Assembly: GCF_002531825.1 (NCBI RefSeq)
Contig: NZ_NWSX01000013.1
Span: 62,001 to 126,000, forward strand
Reading direction: 5' to 3'
DNA length: 64,000 nucleotides
From: Rhizobium sp. J15
GTDB lineage: Bacteria > Pseudomonadota > Alphaproteobacteria > Rhizobiales > Rhizobiaceae
Below the pieces are notes generated by a model that worked only from the letters and a program-made list of their open reading frames with translations, was not told where the DNA came from and made no database searches. A program made the translations under genes and the position numbers. Each line of letters opens with the position of its first letter. Positions within the stretch are counted from its first letter, which is position 1. This document shows, piece by piece, positions 55,455 through 64,000 of this stretch.

Positions 55455-56129
55455 TCAGCTCTGGGGAACGGGATCGGAGACAGGCTGCGGCCAGCGCAGA
55501 AGCGCGGCCTGGCCTGCCGGCGTCAGGGCGTAGACGCCTTTTTCCTGGCGCTCGAACCATCCGTAGACATTGTCGCGCAGGATCGGACCTGCCTTTGGCG
55601 TCAGCGCCTTCATATCCCGCGGGCGCACAACTCCCCGCTCGAGTGCAGCCGCGCAGAGCAGCGCCTGCTGCCGATAAGCGGTCATGATCGGCGCCCGCGA
55701 GCCGCCGCCGACGGCAGGATCGCCGCGGCGGCGCTGGTGTTCCTTGACGAGGCGGGTGCGCCTTTTCGGATTGGTGCGCGGCATCGGCGAGACCGAACTG
55801 ACGATGATGCTGACCTCGCCGCCATCGGAAACGCCGAGCATGCCGATCCCGAGCCGCCGGCAGAGGTCGCGGTAGCGTTTGTCGGCTTCCCGCCCGCGCC
55901 CCTTGGCCGAAACGCGCGCCGCGATCCAGACTTCATCGCTCATCGCAGCGCGATCGACCGCCTGCAGGAGCAGTTCAAGATTGAAGGAGAGCTTGAGTTC
56001 GCACACCACCACAACAGGCGGCTCACCGTCGCTTAAACCCACGAGATCGCATCCGCCGACCTCACCCTTGACCACATAACCGGCCGCCTCCAGGAAGGCT
56101 TTGACCGGCAGGTAGAGCGACGTCTCCAT
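55455..56129 (-). CDS. DUF2161 (putative PD-(D/E)XK nuclease-like) protein
   Basis: 224 residues. The N-terminal part YLPVKAFLEAAGYVVKGEVG followed by CDLVG and ELKLSF fits a PD-(D/E)XK core (Asp, Glu-x-Lys), and the C-terminal winged-helix-like part with RRGDPAVGG is typical of DUF2161. Biological role unknown. Runs just before the small gene at 56144 on the same strand. Confidence 0.82.
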   Translation of the reverse strand: METSLYLPVKAFLEAAGYVVKGEVGGCDLVGLSDGEPPVVVVCELKLSFNLELLLQAVDRAAMSDEVWIAARVSAKGRGREADKRYRDLCRRLGIGMLGVSDGGEVSIIVSSVSPMPRTNPKRRTRLVKEHQRRRGDPAVGGGSRAPIMTAYRQQALLCAAALERGVVRPRDMKALTPKAGPILRDNVYGWFERQEKGVYALTPAGQAALLRWPQPVSDPVPQS

Positions 56130-56143
56130 CAGAAAATCGCGCC

Positions 56144-56383
56144 TCAGGCAGCGTTGAGATCGGCAATCTCGCCATAGCGTGCGAGCAGTCGCGGCGAGGT
56201 CATGTCCCCGGTCTCCTCGTCGACCATCACAGCATAGGCCGCAACACCGACGAAACGCTCGGCCATCGCCGAGGCGATCTTTTCCGCGCTGACGGCGTTC
56301 GAGGCCTGCCGCATTTCGCCCGGCACCAGATTGCCGCGGTTCTTGCGGTAAGGAAGAACGATGAACTTTTCAGCATTGGCCAC
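56144..56383 (-). CDS. Hypothetical protein, 79 aa
   Basis: GTG start at 56383 follows GGGAATTATCGCC. Contains YRKNRGNLVPGEMRQA and an MVDEETGDM segment; no known domain. It sits 15 bases upstream of the DUF2161 gene and may be coexpressed with it. The frame is open to 56482. Confidence 0.6.
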   Translation of the reverse strand: MANAEKFIVLPYRKNRGNLVPGEMRQASNAVSAEKIASAMAERFVGVAAYAVMVDEETGDMTSPRLLARYGEIADLNAA

Positions 56384-56469
56384 GGCGATAATTCCCGGTT
56401 GATCGTTCCGGAAATGTTCTGATTTGCCCGATAAAGTCAACCAGGCTCCCCCATCGGAATGCCCGCCCC

Positions 56470-56493
56470 GCCCTTCCCGCAAGCAGGAAGGGC
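56470..56493. terminator. GC-rich hairpin after trpE
   Basis: GCCCTTCC and GGAAGGGC form an 8-bp perfect stem with an 8-base loop, 16 bases beyond the trpE stop. No T-run on either strand, so its terminator role is uncertain. Confidence 0.5.
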
Positions 56494-56508
56494 GAAATCG
56501 CGTTGCGC

Positions 56509-58698
56509 TTAGGCAGCCTTCGTCTTCACCTTGCGCGCCAGATGCGCCACGACATTCTCGATCATCCGCATGCCGGCATCGCCGCCGAGCGTCATGATCG
56601 ATTCGGGATGGAACTGCACCGCGGCGATCGGCTCCTTGGCATGTTCGATGCCCATGATCGTGCCGTCCTCGCTTTCCGCCGTGATGATGAATTCGCGCGG
56701 CAGGGTCGAGGGATCGGCGAAGATCGAGTGGTAGCGGCCGACCGTCACTTCCTTGGCAAGGCCGGAGAAGACGATGCCGGGTTCCAACACGCGGATGCGC
56801 GAGGGCTTGCCGTGCATCGGCAGCGCCAGATGACGCAGTTCCCCGCCATAGGCTTCGGCGAGCGCCTGCAGGCCGAGGCAGACGCCGAAGATCGGTAGGT
56901 TGCGCGCCCGTGCCTTCTTGATCGTCGCCTTGCAGTCGAAATCCTTGGGCGTTCCAGGCCCGGGCGACAGCACGACCAGATCCGGGTTCAGCCGGTCGAA
57001 AATCTCCTCCGGCACCGGCGTGCGCACGGTCGAAACCGTTGCTCCGGTCTGGCGGAAATAATTGGCGAGCGTGTGGACGAAGCTGTCTTCATGGTCGACG
57101 AGCAGGATGCTGACGCCCTTGCCGACGCTGGCGACGTCGCGCTGGATCTTGCCGGAATTGCCGGTCTTGGCGTCTCGGATGGCGGAAAGCATGGCAGAGG
57201 CCTTCAATTCGGTTTCGGCTTCCTCTTCCTCGGGAATGGAATCGTTGAGCAGCGTTGCGCCGGCGCGCACTTCGGCGATACCGTCCTTGATGCGCACGGT
57301 GCGCAGCGTCAGGCCGGTATTCATGTCGCCATTGAAGCCGACCATGCCGATTGCCCCACCATACCATGCGCGCGGGCTCTTTTCATGGCTCTCGATGAAG
57401 CGCATCGCCCAGAGCTTCGGCGCGCCGGTGACGGTCACCGCCCAAGCATGGCTCAGGAACCCGTCGAAGGCATCCATGTCGTCGCGCAGCCGCCCTTCGA
57501 TATGGTCGACCGTGTGGATGAGGCGCGAATACATCTCGATCTGCCGGCGGCCGATCACCTTGACCGAGCCCGGTTCGCACACACGGCTCTTGTCGTTGCG
57601 GTCGACGTCCGAGCACATGGTCAGCTCGGACTCGTCCTTCTTGGAATTCAGAAGCTTCAGGATCTGTTCGCTGTCGGCGATCGGATCGTCACCGCGCTTG
57701 ATCGTGCCCGAGATCGGGCAGGTCTCGATACGGCGGCCGGAGACACGCACGAACATCTCGGGCGAGGCGCCGACCAGATATTCCTGATTGCCGAGATTGA
57801 TGAAGAAGGAATAGGGCGACGGATTGATCGCCTTCAGCCGCTTGGAAATGTCAGAAGGCTTGCTTTCGCAGCGCTCCATGAATTTCTGCCCCGGCACCAC
57901 CTCGAAGAGATCGCCCTTGCGGAAGCTCTCCTTCGCCTTGACGACGAGTTCGGCATATTCGCCCGGCCGGTGGTCGCTCTTCGGCGGAATGGCGTCCGTC
58001 TGCTTGAAGGGTTCCGGCGCGATCTGCTCGGCCTTGCCCTCGGTTGTCACGCCGCCTTTCTCGAAATCGTAGCGGTCGATCCAGGCTTTGGCGGCATAGT
58101 TATCGACGACCAGGATCTCGTCCGGCAGATAGAGCACCATATCGCGCTGGTCGGAGGGCCGCGTCAGCTTCAGATCGATCGCGTCGAACTGGAAGGCGAT
58201 GTCGTAGCCGAAGGCGCCGTAGAGCCCGAGGCTCGCATCCGCCTGCGAATAAAAGAGGTCGGTCACGGCGCGCAGCACGGTGAAGACCGTCGGCATCTTC
58301 GAGCGCTCTTCCTCGGTAAACACCCGATCCGGCGCTTTGACGGAGAGATCGAGGCGGCGGGCCGAGGACGCGCCGAGCACGAGGTCGGGCACCGTCTGCA
58401 GCCGCTCGGTCACGAAGCCGAGAAGCACCTCGCCGCGTTCGTTATAGGCTTCGATCCAGACGTCGCGCCCGAAGGAGGAGATGCCGAGCGGCGGGTCGAC
58501 CACGGCGGTATCCCAGCGCGTATAGCGGCCCGGATATTCGTAGTTCGACGAGAACACCGCGCCGCGGCGCTCGTCGAGCTTGTCGATATAGGAAGAGACC
58601 GCGTCGCCGTAGGGGATCGCCCGGCGCTGCCGCGTCACGGTGATGCCGCCCTTGGTCTCGTAGATTTCCGCACCATCATCCCGCAGGATCGTTACCAT
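56509..58698 (-). CDS. trpE: Fused anthranilate synthase TrpE(G)
   Basis: 729 residues: N-terminal TrpE chorismate-binding domain ([27 protein letters not shown]) and a C-terminal glutamine amidotransferase domain ([15 protein letters not shown] with the catalytic Cys, and FHPESI). The fused form is typical of rhizobia. ATG 58698 follows GGAGTGGAATT. Preceded by trpL and an attenuator hairpin (58745-58774). Confidence 0.97.
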   Translation of the reverse strand: MVTILRDDGAEIYETKGGITVTRQRRAIPYGDAVSSYIDKLDERRGAVFSSNYEYPGRYTRWDTAVVDPPLGISSFGRDVWIEAYNERGEVLLGFVTERLQTVPDLVLGASSARRLDLSVKAPDRVFTEEERSKMPTVFTVLRAVTDLFYSQADASLGLYGAFGYDIAFQFDAIDLKLTRPSDQRDMVLYLPDEILVVDNYAAKAWIDRYDFEKGGVTTEGKAEQIAPEPFKQTDAIPPKSDHRPGEYAELVVKAKESFRKGDLFEVVPGQKFMERCESKPSDISKRLKAINPSPYSFFINLGNQEYLVGASPEMFVRVSGRRIETCPISGTIKRGDDPIADSEQILKLLNSKKDESELTMCSDVDRNDKSRVCEPGSVKVIGRRQIEMYSRLIHTVDHIEGRLRDDMDAFDGFLSHAWAVTVTGAPKLWAMRFIESHEKSPRAWYGGAIGMVGFNGDMNTGLTLRTVRIKDGIAEVRAGATLLNDSIPEEEEAETELKASAMLSAIRDAKTGNSGKIQRDVASVGKGVSILLVDHEDSFVHTLANYFRQTGATVSTVRTPVPEEIFDRLNPDLVVLSPGPGTPKDFDCKATIKKARARNLPIFGVCLGLQALAEAYGGELRHLALPMHGKPSRIRVLEPGIVFSGLAKEVTVGRYHSIFADPSTLPREFIITAESEDGTIMGIEHAKEPIAAVQFHPESIMTLGGDAGMRMIENVVAHLARKVKTKAA

Positions 58699-58744
58699 AA
58701 TTCCACTCCGTTATCGGGGCCCGGACGACAGGCGGCGATAAAAC

Positions 58745-58774
58745 AAAAAAGCCGCCTCGAAGTTTCGGGCGGCT
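58745..58774 (-). terminator. trp attenuator hairpin
   Basis: AGCCGCC and GGCGGCT pair with an inner loop; on the minus strand it is followed by TTTTTTG, a normal intrinsic terminator. It lies between trpL and trpE and is expected to act as the attenuator. Confidence 0.85.
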
Positions 58775-58814
58775 CACTCGTCGTCGTCTTTGGACACGAT
58801 TGGTCGAGGCCGCC

Positions 58815-58859
58815 TCAGCGAGCCCACCACCAAACAGCGATGTTCAAAGACTTGATCAT
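58815..58859 (-). CDS. trpL: trp leader peptide
   Basis: 14 codons, MIKSLNIAVWWWAR, closely like the peTrpL of Sinorhizobium meliloti (WWWAR ending). Three consecutive Trp codons sense tryptophan starvation by ribosome stalling. The promoter (58869-58897) puts the message 5' end at or near the ATG, which in S. meliloti is leaderless; known from the literature on that species. Confidence 0.93.
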   Translation of the reverse strand: MIKSLNIAVWWWAR

Positions 58860-58868
58860 GGGAAAAAT

Positions 58869-58897
58869 TGTTAGCCTGAGATCAGCCGCCGCGCAAG
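58869..58897 (-). promoter_or_regulatory. Promoter of trpLE(G)
   Basis: Minus strand CTTGCG (58892-58897), 17-base spacer, CTAACA (58869-58874). Ends nine bases before the trpL ATG, in agreement with leaderless initiation in rhizobia. Confidence 0.75.
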
Positions 58898-58913
58898 AGG
58901 CGATTGCGCGAAT

Positions 58914-58940
58914 GAAAAGGGCGGCCCGAAAGCCGCCCCT
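58914..58940 (-). terminator. Terminator of the TonB-receptor gene
   Basis: GGGCGGC and GCCGCCC form a stem around CCGAAA; on the minus strand CCCTTTTCATT follows, giving an intrinsic terminator 27 bases beyond the receptor stop at 58967. Confidence 0.8.
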
Positions 58941-58966
58941 CCCCCAGCCTTGAAGGCATGACCGGC

Positions 58967-61225
58967 TCAAAAGGTCTTGGTGAGCGAGACCTTGAACGTG
59001 CGGCCCGGCTCGGAATACCATTCCCGCGGCTGCGACGCCGTCGCCGAGCTGAGATTGACGTCGCGCACGGCGAGCGCGTTGTAGTGCTCCTGGTCGAAGA
59101 TGTTGTAGACACCGGCTTGAACGCGCAGGCCCGGCAGCTGTTCCGGCGTCCACCAGCCGGTCAAATCGACGATGGCATAACCAGGCGCATCGAAGGTCGT
59201 GTCGGCGGTGTTGGTGATTGGTGTATCGAGATGGTCGGTCAGCATGCCGGACGAAAGCGTCGAGGAAAGATCGAAGCCGAAAGTCTCATTGCTCCAGCCG
59301 CCGCCGACGATCGCCTTGAACGGCGCCACAGAGCGCAGGCGCTGCGTGGTCTCCTCGTTCCTGCCATAGGCATAGGCAAGCGAAGCATGCAGATTGATGC
59401 CGTTGTTGAACGTCTTTGCCGCACTGACTTCAACGCCGGAGATCGTGGCCGCAGCCACGTTCGTGTAATTGAACTCAGTAAAGCCGGTCGCGTCGACGCT
59501 CGTCACCGTCTCGATGAAGTTCTGATAACGGGTATGGAAAGCCGCGACCCTGCCGGTAAAATCGCCCGTGTCGAAATTGGCGCCGACCTCGACGCCGCGG
59601 CCGATTTCCGGTTCCAGATCAGGATTGCCGAGCTGGGCGTAGCGACCCGTGGGATTGTAGAAGCGGCTGTAAAGCTCGTCGACGGTGGGCGCACGGAAGC
59701 CGACCGCCAGCTGCATATAGAGCTCTACATCAGGCGTCAGGTCGTATGTTGCAAGGATCTTCGGCGACATGGCGGCTTCCGTCCGGTCGCGAAGATCGCC
59801 AAAACGGGTAAGGCCGGTATTGTTGGCAAAACCGCCGCCGGTCGAGGGATCGTAGTTGAACCAGTCGAAGCGGAAGCCGGGCGTCAGCGTAAAGCCGGTA
59901 TTGCCGATCTCGATCTTGTCTTCGACGACAAGCCCAAGGGTCTGGCTGTCCACATTGGGAACTTCCGCCTGGTTGTTCAGCGACGGGCAAGTCGTCGACG
60001 TGGGGCACAAGGCCCAGCTATATTGGCTCCAGCTGGAGACGCCGACGTCGAGGCCGACGCGAACGGAGTGGCTGAGGCCGGAATATTCGAAGTCCTTCGT
60101 CGCCGTGCCGCTGAAGCCCCAGGTTTCGTTTTCGACCTCGTTGTTGCGGCCATAGGCAACATTGGCGGTCGTACGGCCCCCGCTGCCGGCTTCCTTCTTC
60201 AAATCCTGCCAGTAAAGCGTGGCGCGCGCACTGCTGAAGAACGCGTCGGAAGACTGCGCTTCATAATCATAATCGAGCGATACGCGGTCGCGGTCACGCT
60301 GTTCGCGACCGTCATAATTGTCGATCATGAAGTTGCGCGGGCTGGCTCCCCCCTGAAGATGGCGCAGGTCGGTTTCCAGGTCGCGGCGGAAGCGTTCCGC
60401 CGTCAAGCCGATGCGATGACCGCCTTCCAGCTCCTGGCGCAGTTTGAAGAGCAGGTTGTTCTGGTCGAAATCAGCCGGGTTCGCCTCGGTGCGAAGAGCA
60501 CCGTAAACGTCATTGTTGCCCATGTTTGCCCGCTCATGGCCTTTGCGGTAGCCGCCCTGGAACAGGATCGAGGTGCCGCCGATCTTCTTGGCAGCGGCGG
60601 CCGAGCCGGAGAGGCTGCGGTCTTCGCTGTCATAGGTCGACTTGACGATCGCGCCCCAGTCACGACCCTCAGGGATCAGATCTTCCGGCTCCAGCGTATT
60701 GAGAACGATGGCGCCGCCGAGCATGCCCGAACCGCCCTTGCTCGAGTCCGCGCCGCGCACGATATCGAGCGAGGACAGCGAATCGAAATCGAACGTATCG
60801 CCGCCGCCATTGGCGTTGGCAGGCGCAAAAGCCCCCTGGCGCGAGCTGTTCGAGATGTAAGGGATCGGAATGCCGTCGATCGTCGTCAGGATGCGAGGAC
60901 CGGAAAGGCCGCGCAGGTTGAAGCCCGCATCGGCGCGCGAATAGTTCACGCCTGCATCGACGCTGCGGCCGATGTCGTCGTAATTGGTGACCTGCTTCTC
61001 TTCCAGCTGCTTCTGGGTGATCTCGGTCGCGAGCGGCGTATCGGCGACACTGCCCGGCGCCACGCGCTTGCCCTTGACGACGATCTTCTGCAGCACGGTA
61101 CTGTCATCGGCCGCGACTTCCGGCGTGGTGGCCGGAGCGCTTTGCGCGAAAGACTGCGAAACAGGAAGAACAGCTGCAACTGCCGTGCAGACCAATAGAA
61201 CCGAGCGCCAATGCCGGACGATCAT
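58967..61225 (-). CDS. TonB-dependent heme/hemoglobin-type receptor
   Basis: 752 residues. Signal peptide 1 to about 28 (ending SFAQ), TonB-box-like region (DSTVLQKIVVKG), plug domain (to about 190) and a C-terminal beta-barrel ending in Phe. The heme-receptor motifs FRAP (510-513) and NPDL (534-537) are present, as in HmuR/ShmR of rhizobia. Probably takes up heme across the outer membrane. A promoter with a palindrome and a TGA-N9-TCA motif lie upstream. Confidence 0.88.
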   Translation of the reverse strand: MIVRHWRSVLLVCTAVAAVLPVSQSFAQSAPATTPEVAADDSTVLQKIVVKGKRVAPGSVADTPLATEITQKQLEEKQVTNYDDIGRSVDAGVNYSRADAGFNLRGLSGPRILTTIDGIPIPYISNSSRQGAFAPANANGGGDTFDFDSLSSLDIVRGADSSKGGSGMLGGAIVLNTLEPEDLIPEGRDWGAIVKSTYDSEDRSLSGSAAAAKKIGGTSILFQGGYRKGHERANMGNNDVYGALRTEANPADFDQNNLLFKLRQELEGGHRIGLTAERFRRDLETDLRHLQGGASPRNFMIDNYDGREQRDRDRVSLDYDYEAQSSDAFFSSARATLYWQDLKKEAGSGGRTTANVAYGRNNEVENETWGFSGTATKDFEYSGLSHSVRVGLDVGVSSWSQYSWALCPTSTTCPSLNNQAEVPNVDSQTLGLVVEDKIEIGNTGFTLTPGFRFDWFNYDPSTGGGFANNTGLTRFGDLRDRTEAAMSPKILATYDLTPDVELYMQLAVGFRAPTVDELYSRFYNPTGRYAQLGNPDLEPEIGRGVEVGANFDTGDFTGRVAAFHTRYQNFIETVTSVDATGFTEFNYTNVAAATISGVEVSAAKTFNNGINLHASLAYAYGRNEETTQRLRSVAPFKAIVGGGWSNETFGFDLSSTLSSGMLTDHLDTPITNTADTTFDAPGYAIVDLTGWWTPEQLPGLRVQAGVYNIFDQEHYNALAVRDVNLSSATASQPREWYSEPGRTFKVSLTKTF

Positions 61226-61338
61226 AACCTACCCTCTCATGATGATTACCGGGCTGGCTGGTCGTGGCGCGTCGAACGCTCGATGGGCTGGCTGGGCTTT
61301 GCGGATAAAGGCGAAGCAGAATTCCGCCTTCTTTTCGC

Positions 61339-61367
61339 CGCATAAAAAACATGACGAAGATTGTCAA
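61339..61367 (-). promoter_or_regulatory. Promoter of the TonB receptor
   Basis: Minus strand TTGACA (61362-61367), 17-base spacer, TATGCG (61339-61344). The -35 is perfect. It leads to the ATG at 61225 with an untranslated region of roughly 105 bases. The -35 overlaps the palindrome at 61364-61390. Confidence 0.65.
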
Positions 61368-61390
61368 CATAAGCAGTCGCCTTATGTTGA
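61364..61390. promoter_or_regulatory. Perfect 10-bp inverted repeat, operator candidate
   Basis: TCAACATAAG (61364-61373) and CTTATGTTGA (61381-61390) are perfectly inverted, 7 bases apart, overlapping the -35 of the receptor promoter. This is a classic place for a repressor operator; the binding protein is unknown. Confidence 0.6.
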
Positions 61391-61402
61391 ATATTCTCAT
61401 CA
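61388..61402. promoter_or_regulatory. Possible RirA iron-responsive operator (TGA-N9-TCA)
   Basis: TGA (61388-61390), nine bases, TCA (61400-61402) matches the IRO consensus described for the iron regulator RirA in rhizobia. The TGA overlaps the right arm of the palindrome. Such a short motif occurs by chance, so confidence is moderate, but the position next to a heme receptor is fitting. Confidence 0.45.
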
Positions 61403-61493
61403 AGTTTTAGCGATCTTCTCGGACGTTGCACAATTGCAACGAAAAACGCTCTCATGCGTTGTCTCTAGCCACGAATACGAGGAACTGGACGCA

Positions 61494-62435
61494 TTGAGAA
61501 AACTTTCGACATTGGCGATCCTTCTCGCCGCCACTGCGTTTCTTGCCGGCGCCCGCCTGCCTCCGCAAGGTCCCTTGCCCCAGCCCAGGCCCGACGCTGC
61601 TCCAGTGACCAGCCCCGACGCCCCCTCCTCGAAAGAGGCGGAACCACCCGCGCCTGAAGAAGTTCCCGCCCCTCAGCCGAAACCCGACGTGAAGGAGCCG
61701 GAGGCGCCGGCAGCGAGCCAGACGCCCGCGCCGCAGGCCGCCCCGGCAAAGCCGGAGCCGGCAGAACCGATGCAGGGTCCGCCGTTGCCGCCGGGCACCG
61801 CCGAAAGCCCGCAGACGCCCAAGCCGCCCGCCGAACAGACGCTCGAAGAGCAGCATCTGACGATCGAGCCCGAAAGCGAGGCCGAATATGCCGAATGCAC
61901 CGCCGCCCTTCAGGCTCTGGGCGTCGTCTTCAAGGAAACGCCGCGCATCGACGACGGCAATGGCTGCGGCATCGACAAACCGATCATCGTTTCCGAAGCC
62001 CTGCCGGGCATTGCGCTGAAGCCGGAGGCGACGATGCGCTGTCCGGCCGCCCTGGCGCTTGCCCGCTGGATGAAGGAAAGCGTCATCCCCGCCGCCTCCG
62101 CCGCCCTGCCGGAACAGGGCCGCATCACCACAGTCAACCAGGCGACGTCCTATATGTGCCGCCTGCGCAACGGCGCCGGAACCGGCAAGATCTCCGAACA
62201 TGCCCGCGGCAACGCCATCGATATTGCAAGCTTCCATTTCGAAAAAGGCGAGGAAGTCACCGTCCGCTCCCGCCGTGAGGACTCCACACTGACCGGCGCC
62301 TTCCAGCGCACCGTCAGCGCCGCCGGCTGCCTCTATTTCACCACTGTCCTCGACCCCGAAAGCGACGCTGCCCACGAGACCCATTTTCATCTCGACGTGA
62401 TCGAGCGGAAGGGGGGCTATCGTTATTGTCATTGA
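61494..62435 (+). CDS. Extensin-like protein (C-terminal extensin_2 domain)
   Basis: 313 residues. N-terminal signal-like segment (RKLSTLAILLAATAFLAGA), a Pro/Ala/Glu-rich linker to about 115, and the extensin-like domain with CGIDKPIIVSEALPGI, SYMCRLRNGAG, EHARGNAIDIASF and ETHFHLDV, whose His and Asp resemble D-Ala-D-Ala peptidase metal sites. TTG start at 61494 follows GAGGAACTGG; no ATG fits the frame. Probably acts on cell wall or outside it. Confidence 0.8.
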   Translation: MRKLSTLAILLAATAFLAGARLPPQGPLPQPRPDAAPVTSPDAPSSKEAEPPAPEEVPAPQPKPDVKEPEAPAASQTPAPQAAPAKPEPAEPMQGPPLPPGTAESPQTPKPPAEQTLEEQHLTIEPESEAEYAECTAALQALGVVFKETPRIDDGNGCGIDKPIIVSEALPGIALKPEATMRCPAALALARWMKESVIPAASAALPEQGRITTVNQATSYMCRLRNGAGTGKISEHARGNAIDIASFHFEKGEEVTVRSRREDSTLTGAFQRTVSAAGCLYFTTVLDPESDAAHETHFHLDVIERKGGYRYCH

Positions 62436-62499
62436 TGGTTGAAGCGCTAGAATCCCGTCATCAAGCAAGATTCGGCGAGGAACGGAGACAGCGCGACAT

Positions 62500-62733
62500 A
62501 CCCCTTCTCCCCAGCGGGGAGAAGGTGGCCCGAAGGGTCGGATGAGGGGGCCACACGCAACACCTTCAGTAATAGTCTACACAGCACAACGCTGGCAACG
62601 CCGTCTCCAGCGCCCCAAACACGCCGAAACGATACCAGCACGGTCGAAGCCCGCATGGACGTTCTTGAGACGCCGTTTTCGCGGCCCCCTCATCCGCCCT
62701 ACGGGCACCTTCTCCCCGCTGGGGAGAAGAGGG
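62500..62733. repeat. Two inverted RIME copies, 62500-62552 and 62683-62733
   Basis: Left copy CCCCTTCTCCCC ... GGATGAGGGGGCC, right copy GGCCCCCTCATCC ... GGGGAGAAGAGGG. They are inverted with a 130-base core and account for most of the 336-base gap 62436-62771 between the extensin-like gene and fhs. The 130 bases between them show no gene. Confidence 0.85.
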
Positions 62734-62771
62734 AATCGAGAGGCCGCGCCCCATCCCCTCACCACGCCCAA

Positions 62772-64000
62772 TCAGAACAACCCCTCGATATAACCCTGGT
62801 CGTTCAGGAAAATCCGCTCCGCCGAGGGTGTTTTCGGCAGGCCGGGCATCGTCATGATTTCGCCGGTAATGGCGACGACGAAGCCGGCGCCCGCCGAAAG
62901 CCGCACCTCCCGCACCGAGACGATATGGCCCTCCGGCGCGCCGCGCAGGTTCGGGTCGGTGGAGAAGGAATATTGCGTCTTCGCCATGCAGACCGGCAGC
63001 TTGCCGTAACCCTGCTCTTCCCATGTCTGCAACTGGTCGCGCACCGCCTTGTCGGCCGTCACCTCGCCGGCATGGTAGATCTTCGAGGCGACGATCTCGA
63101 TCTTCTCGAACAGCGAAATATCGTCGCCATAAAGCGGCTGGAATTTCGCCTGGCCGGATTCGGCGAGCTCCACCACCTTGTGCGCCAGTTCCTCGATGCC
63201 GGCCGAACCTTTCGCCCAGTGCTGGCAAAGGATCGCTTCGGCGCCGAGCCGCGAAACGAATTCCTTCACCGCCGCGATCTCGGCATCGGTATCCGAAACG
63301 AAATGATTGATCGCGACGACCACGGGCACGCCGAAGCGGCGCACATTGGCGACATGCCGGCCGAGATTGGCGCAGCCTTTCTTCAGTGCCGCGACATCCT
63401 CCGTGCCGAGATCCTCCTTCTTCACCCCGCCATTCATCTTCAGCGCCCTGACGGTCGCCACGATGACGGCCGCATCCGGCTTTAGTCCGGCTTTGCGGCA
63501 TTTGATGTTGAAGAATTTCTCGGCGCCGAGATCGGCCCCGAAGCCCGCCTCCGTCACGACGTAATCGGCAAGCTTCAGCGCCGTCTTGGTCGCCGTCACC
63601 GAATTGCAGCCATGGGCGATATTGGCGAAAGGGCCGCCATGCACGAAGGCCGGATTGTTCTCCAGCGTCTGCACGAGGTTCGGCTGCATCGCATCTTTCA
63701 AAAGCACGGCCATGGCGCCGTCGGCTTTCAGGTCGCGCGCATGCACCGGCGTCCTGTCGAAGCGATAGCCGACGATGATGTCGCCGAGCCGCCGCTCCAG
63801 ATCCTTGAGGTCTGTGGCAAGGCAGAGGATCGCCATCACTTCCGACGCGACGGTGATGTCGAAGCCGCCCTGGCGCGGAAAGCCGTTGGCGACGCCGCCG
63901 AGCGAGGAAACCATGCTCCTCAGCGCCCGGTCGTTCATATCCATCACCCGCCGCCAGGTGATGCGGCGGATGTCGATATTCTCTTCGTTGCCCCAGTAGA
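62772..64000 (-). CDS. fhs: Formate-tetrahydrofolate ligase, partial (N-terminus outside window)
   Basis: Makes 10-formyl-THF from formate, THF and ATP. About the C-terminal 409 residues are present and the frame is open through 64000 ([20 protein letters not shown]). Family motifs: [59 protein letters not shown]. Three Gly-rich segments and the C-terminal [14 protein letters not shown] fit the family. Confidence 0.95.
   Translation of the reverse strand, partial: YWGNEENIDIRRITWRRVMDMNDRALRSMVSSLGGVANGFPRQGGFDITVASEVMAILCLATDLKDLERRLGDIIVGYRFDRTPVHARDLKADGAMAVLLKDAMQPNLVQTLENNPAFVHGGPFANIAHGCNSVTATKTALKLADYVVTEAGFGADLGAEKFFNIKCRKAGLKPDAAVIVATVRALKMNGGVKKEDLGTEDVAALKKGCANLGRHVANVRRFGVPVVVAINHFVSDTDAEIAAVKEFVSRLGAEAILCQHWAKGSAGIEELAHKVVELAESGQAKFQPLYGDDISLFEKIEIVASKIYHAGEVTADKAVRDQLQTWEEQGYGKLPVCMAKTQYSFSTDPNLRGAPEGHIVSVREVRLSAGAGFVVAITGEIMTMPGLPKTPSAERIFLNDQGYIEGLF

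Noticed and set aside
58958..61198. Long plus-strand ORF opposite the TonB receptor
   Set aside because: It is the antisense of a clearly conserved receptor; the amino-acid sequence is an Arg/Ala/Val-rich shadow caused by high GC in third positions.

Overview
The window reads as a chromosomal segment of an alphaproteobacterium of the Rhizobium leguminosarum / R. etli group. This is inferred from high-GC codon use, a fused trpE(G) preceded by a short Trp-Trp-Trp leader peptide, rhizobial intergenic repeats (RIME-type and related palindromes), a fused-sequence-type petABC operon, and a TGA-N9-TCA motif upstream of a heme receptor. No tRNA, rRNA, CRISPR array, phage or insertion sequence was seen. 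The content is mostly core chromosome with a few accessory insertions.

Layout. 1-6385: end of ubiK (minus), then lgt, a MidA-like methyltransferase, pgeF, a metal-ligand-less M24-fold hydrolase, a lipoprotein and prs. 6405-13916: a secreted protein on the minus strand, rplY, an inserted GGDEF-EAL sensor plus periplasmic binding protein pair, pth, a GNAT enzyme and clpS. 14247-21053: ychF, a membrane protein, two MaoC-like proteins, apt and the cytochrome bc1 operon petABC. 21340-27100: a membrane-anchored EEP phosphatase and two paralogous ABC exporters, with a small toxin-antitoxin island between them that holds an orphan RHH protein, intact parD and a frameshifted parE. 27249-31920: trmL, a Na/Pi-type transporter, hemF and small unknowns.

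31971-34503 is a minus-strand operon of a CCA-type nucleotidyltransferase, a CoA-type NUDIX enzyme and a DUF1285 protein. It diverges from a plus-strand MoxR AAA+ / DUF58 / two large membrane VWA-like proteins / GNAT operon (34662-41908). 41915-47464: GNAT, glutathionyl-hydroquinone-reductase-type GST whose stop codon lies in a palindromic repeat, NUDIX, metallophosphoesterase, TPR protein, ECF sigma factor and its likely membrane anti-sigma partner. 47544-58897: leuA with a previously unlisted Leu-rich leader ORF, benE-type transporter, SDR, clpP, DUF2076 protein, queF, cation diffusion facilitator, DUF2161 nuclease-like protein, and trpE(G) with trpL and attenuator. 58914-64000: TonB-dependent heme-type receptor with promoter and operator-like palindrome, extensin-like protein, an inverted RIME pair and the C-terminal part of fhs.

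The most interesting signals are the candidate leaderless leucine leader peptide upstream of leuA (parallel to trpL in the same window), the GGDEF-EAL/binding-protein pair wedged between rplY and pth, the MoxR-VWA envelope operon, the broken ParE next to an intact ParD and its operator, and the M24-fold protein that has lost its metal ligands.
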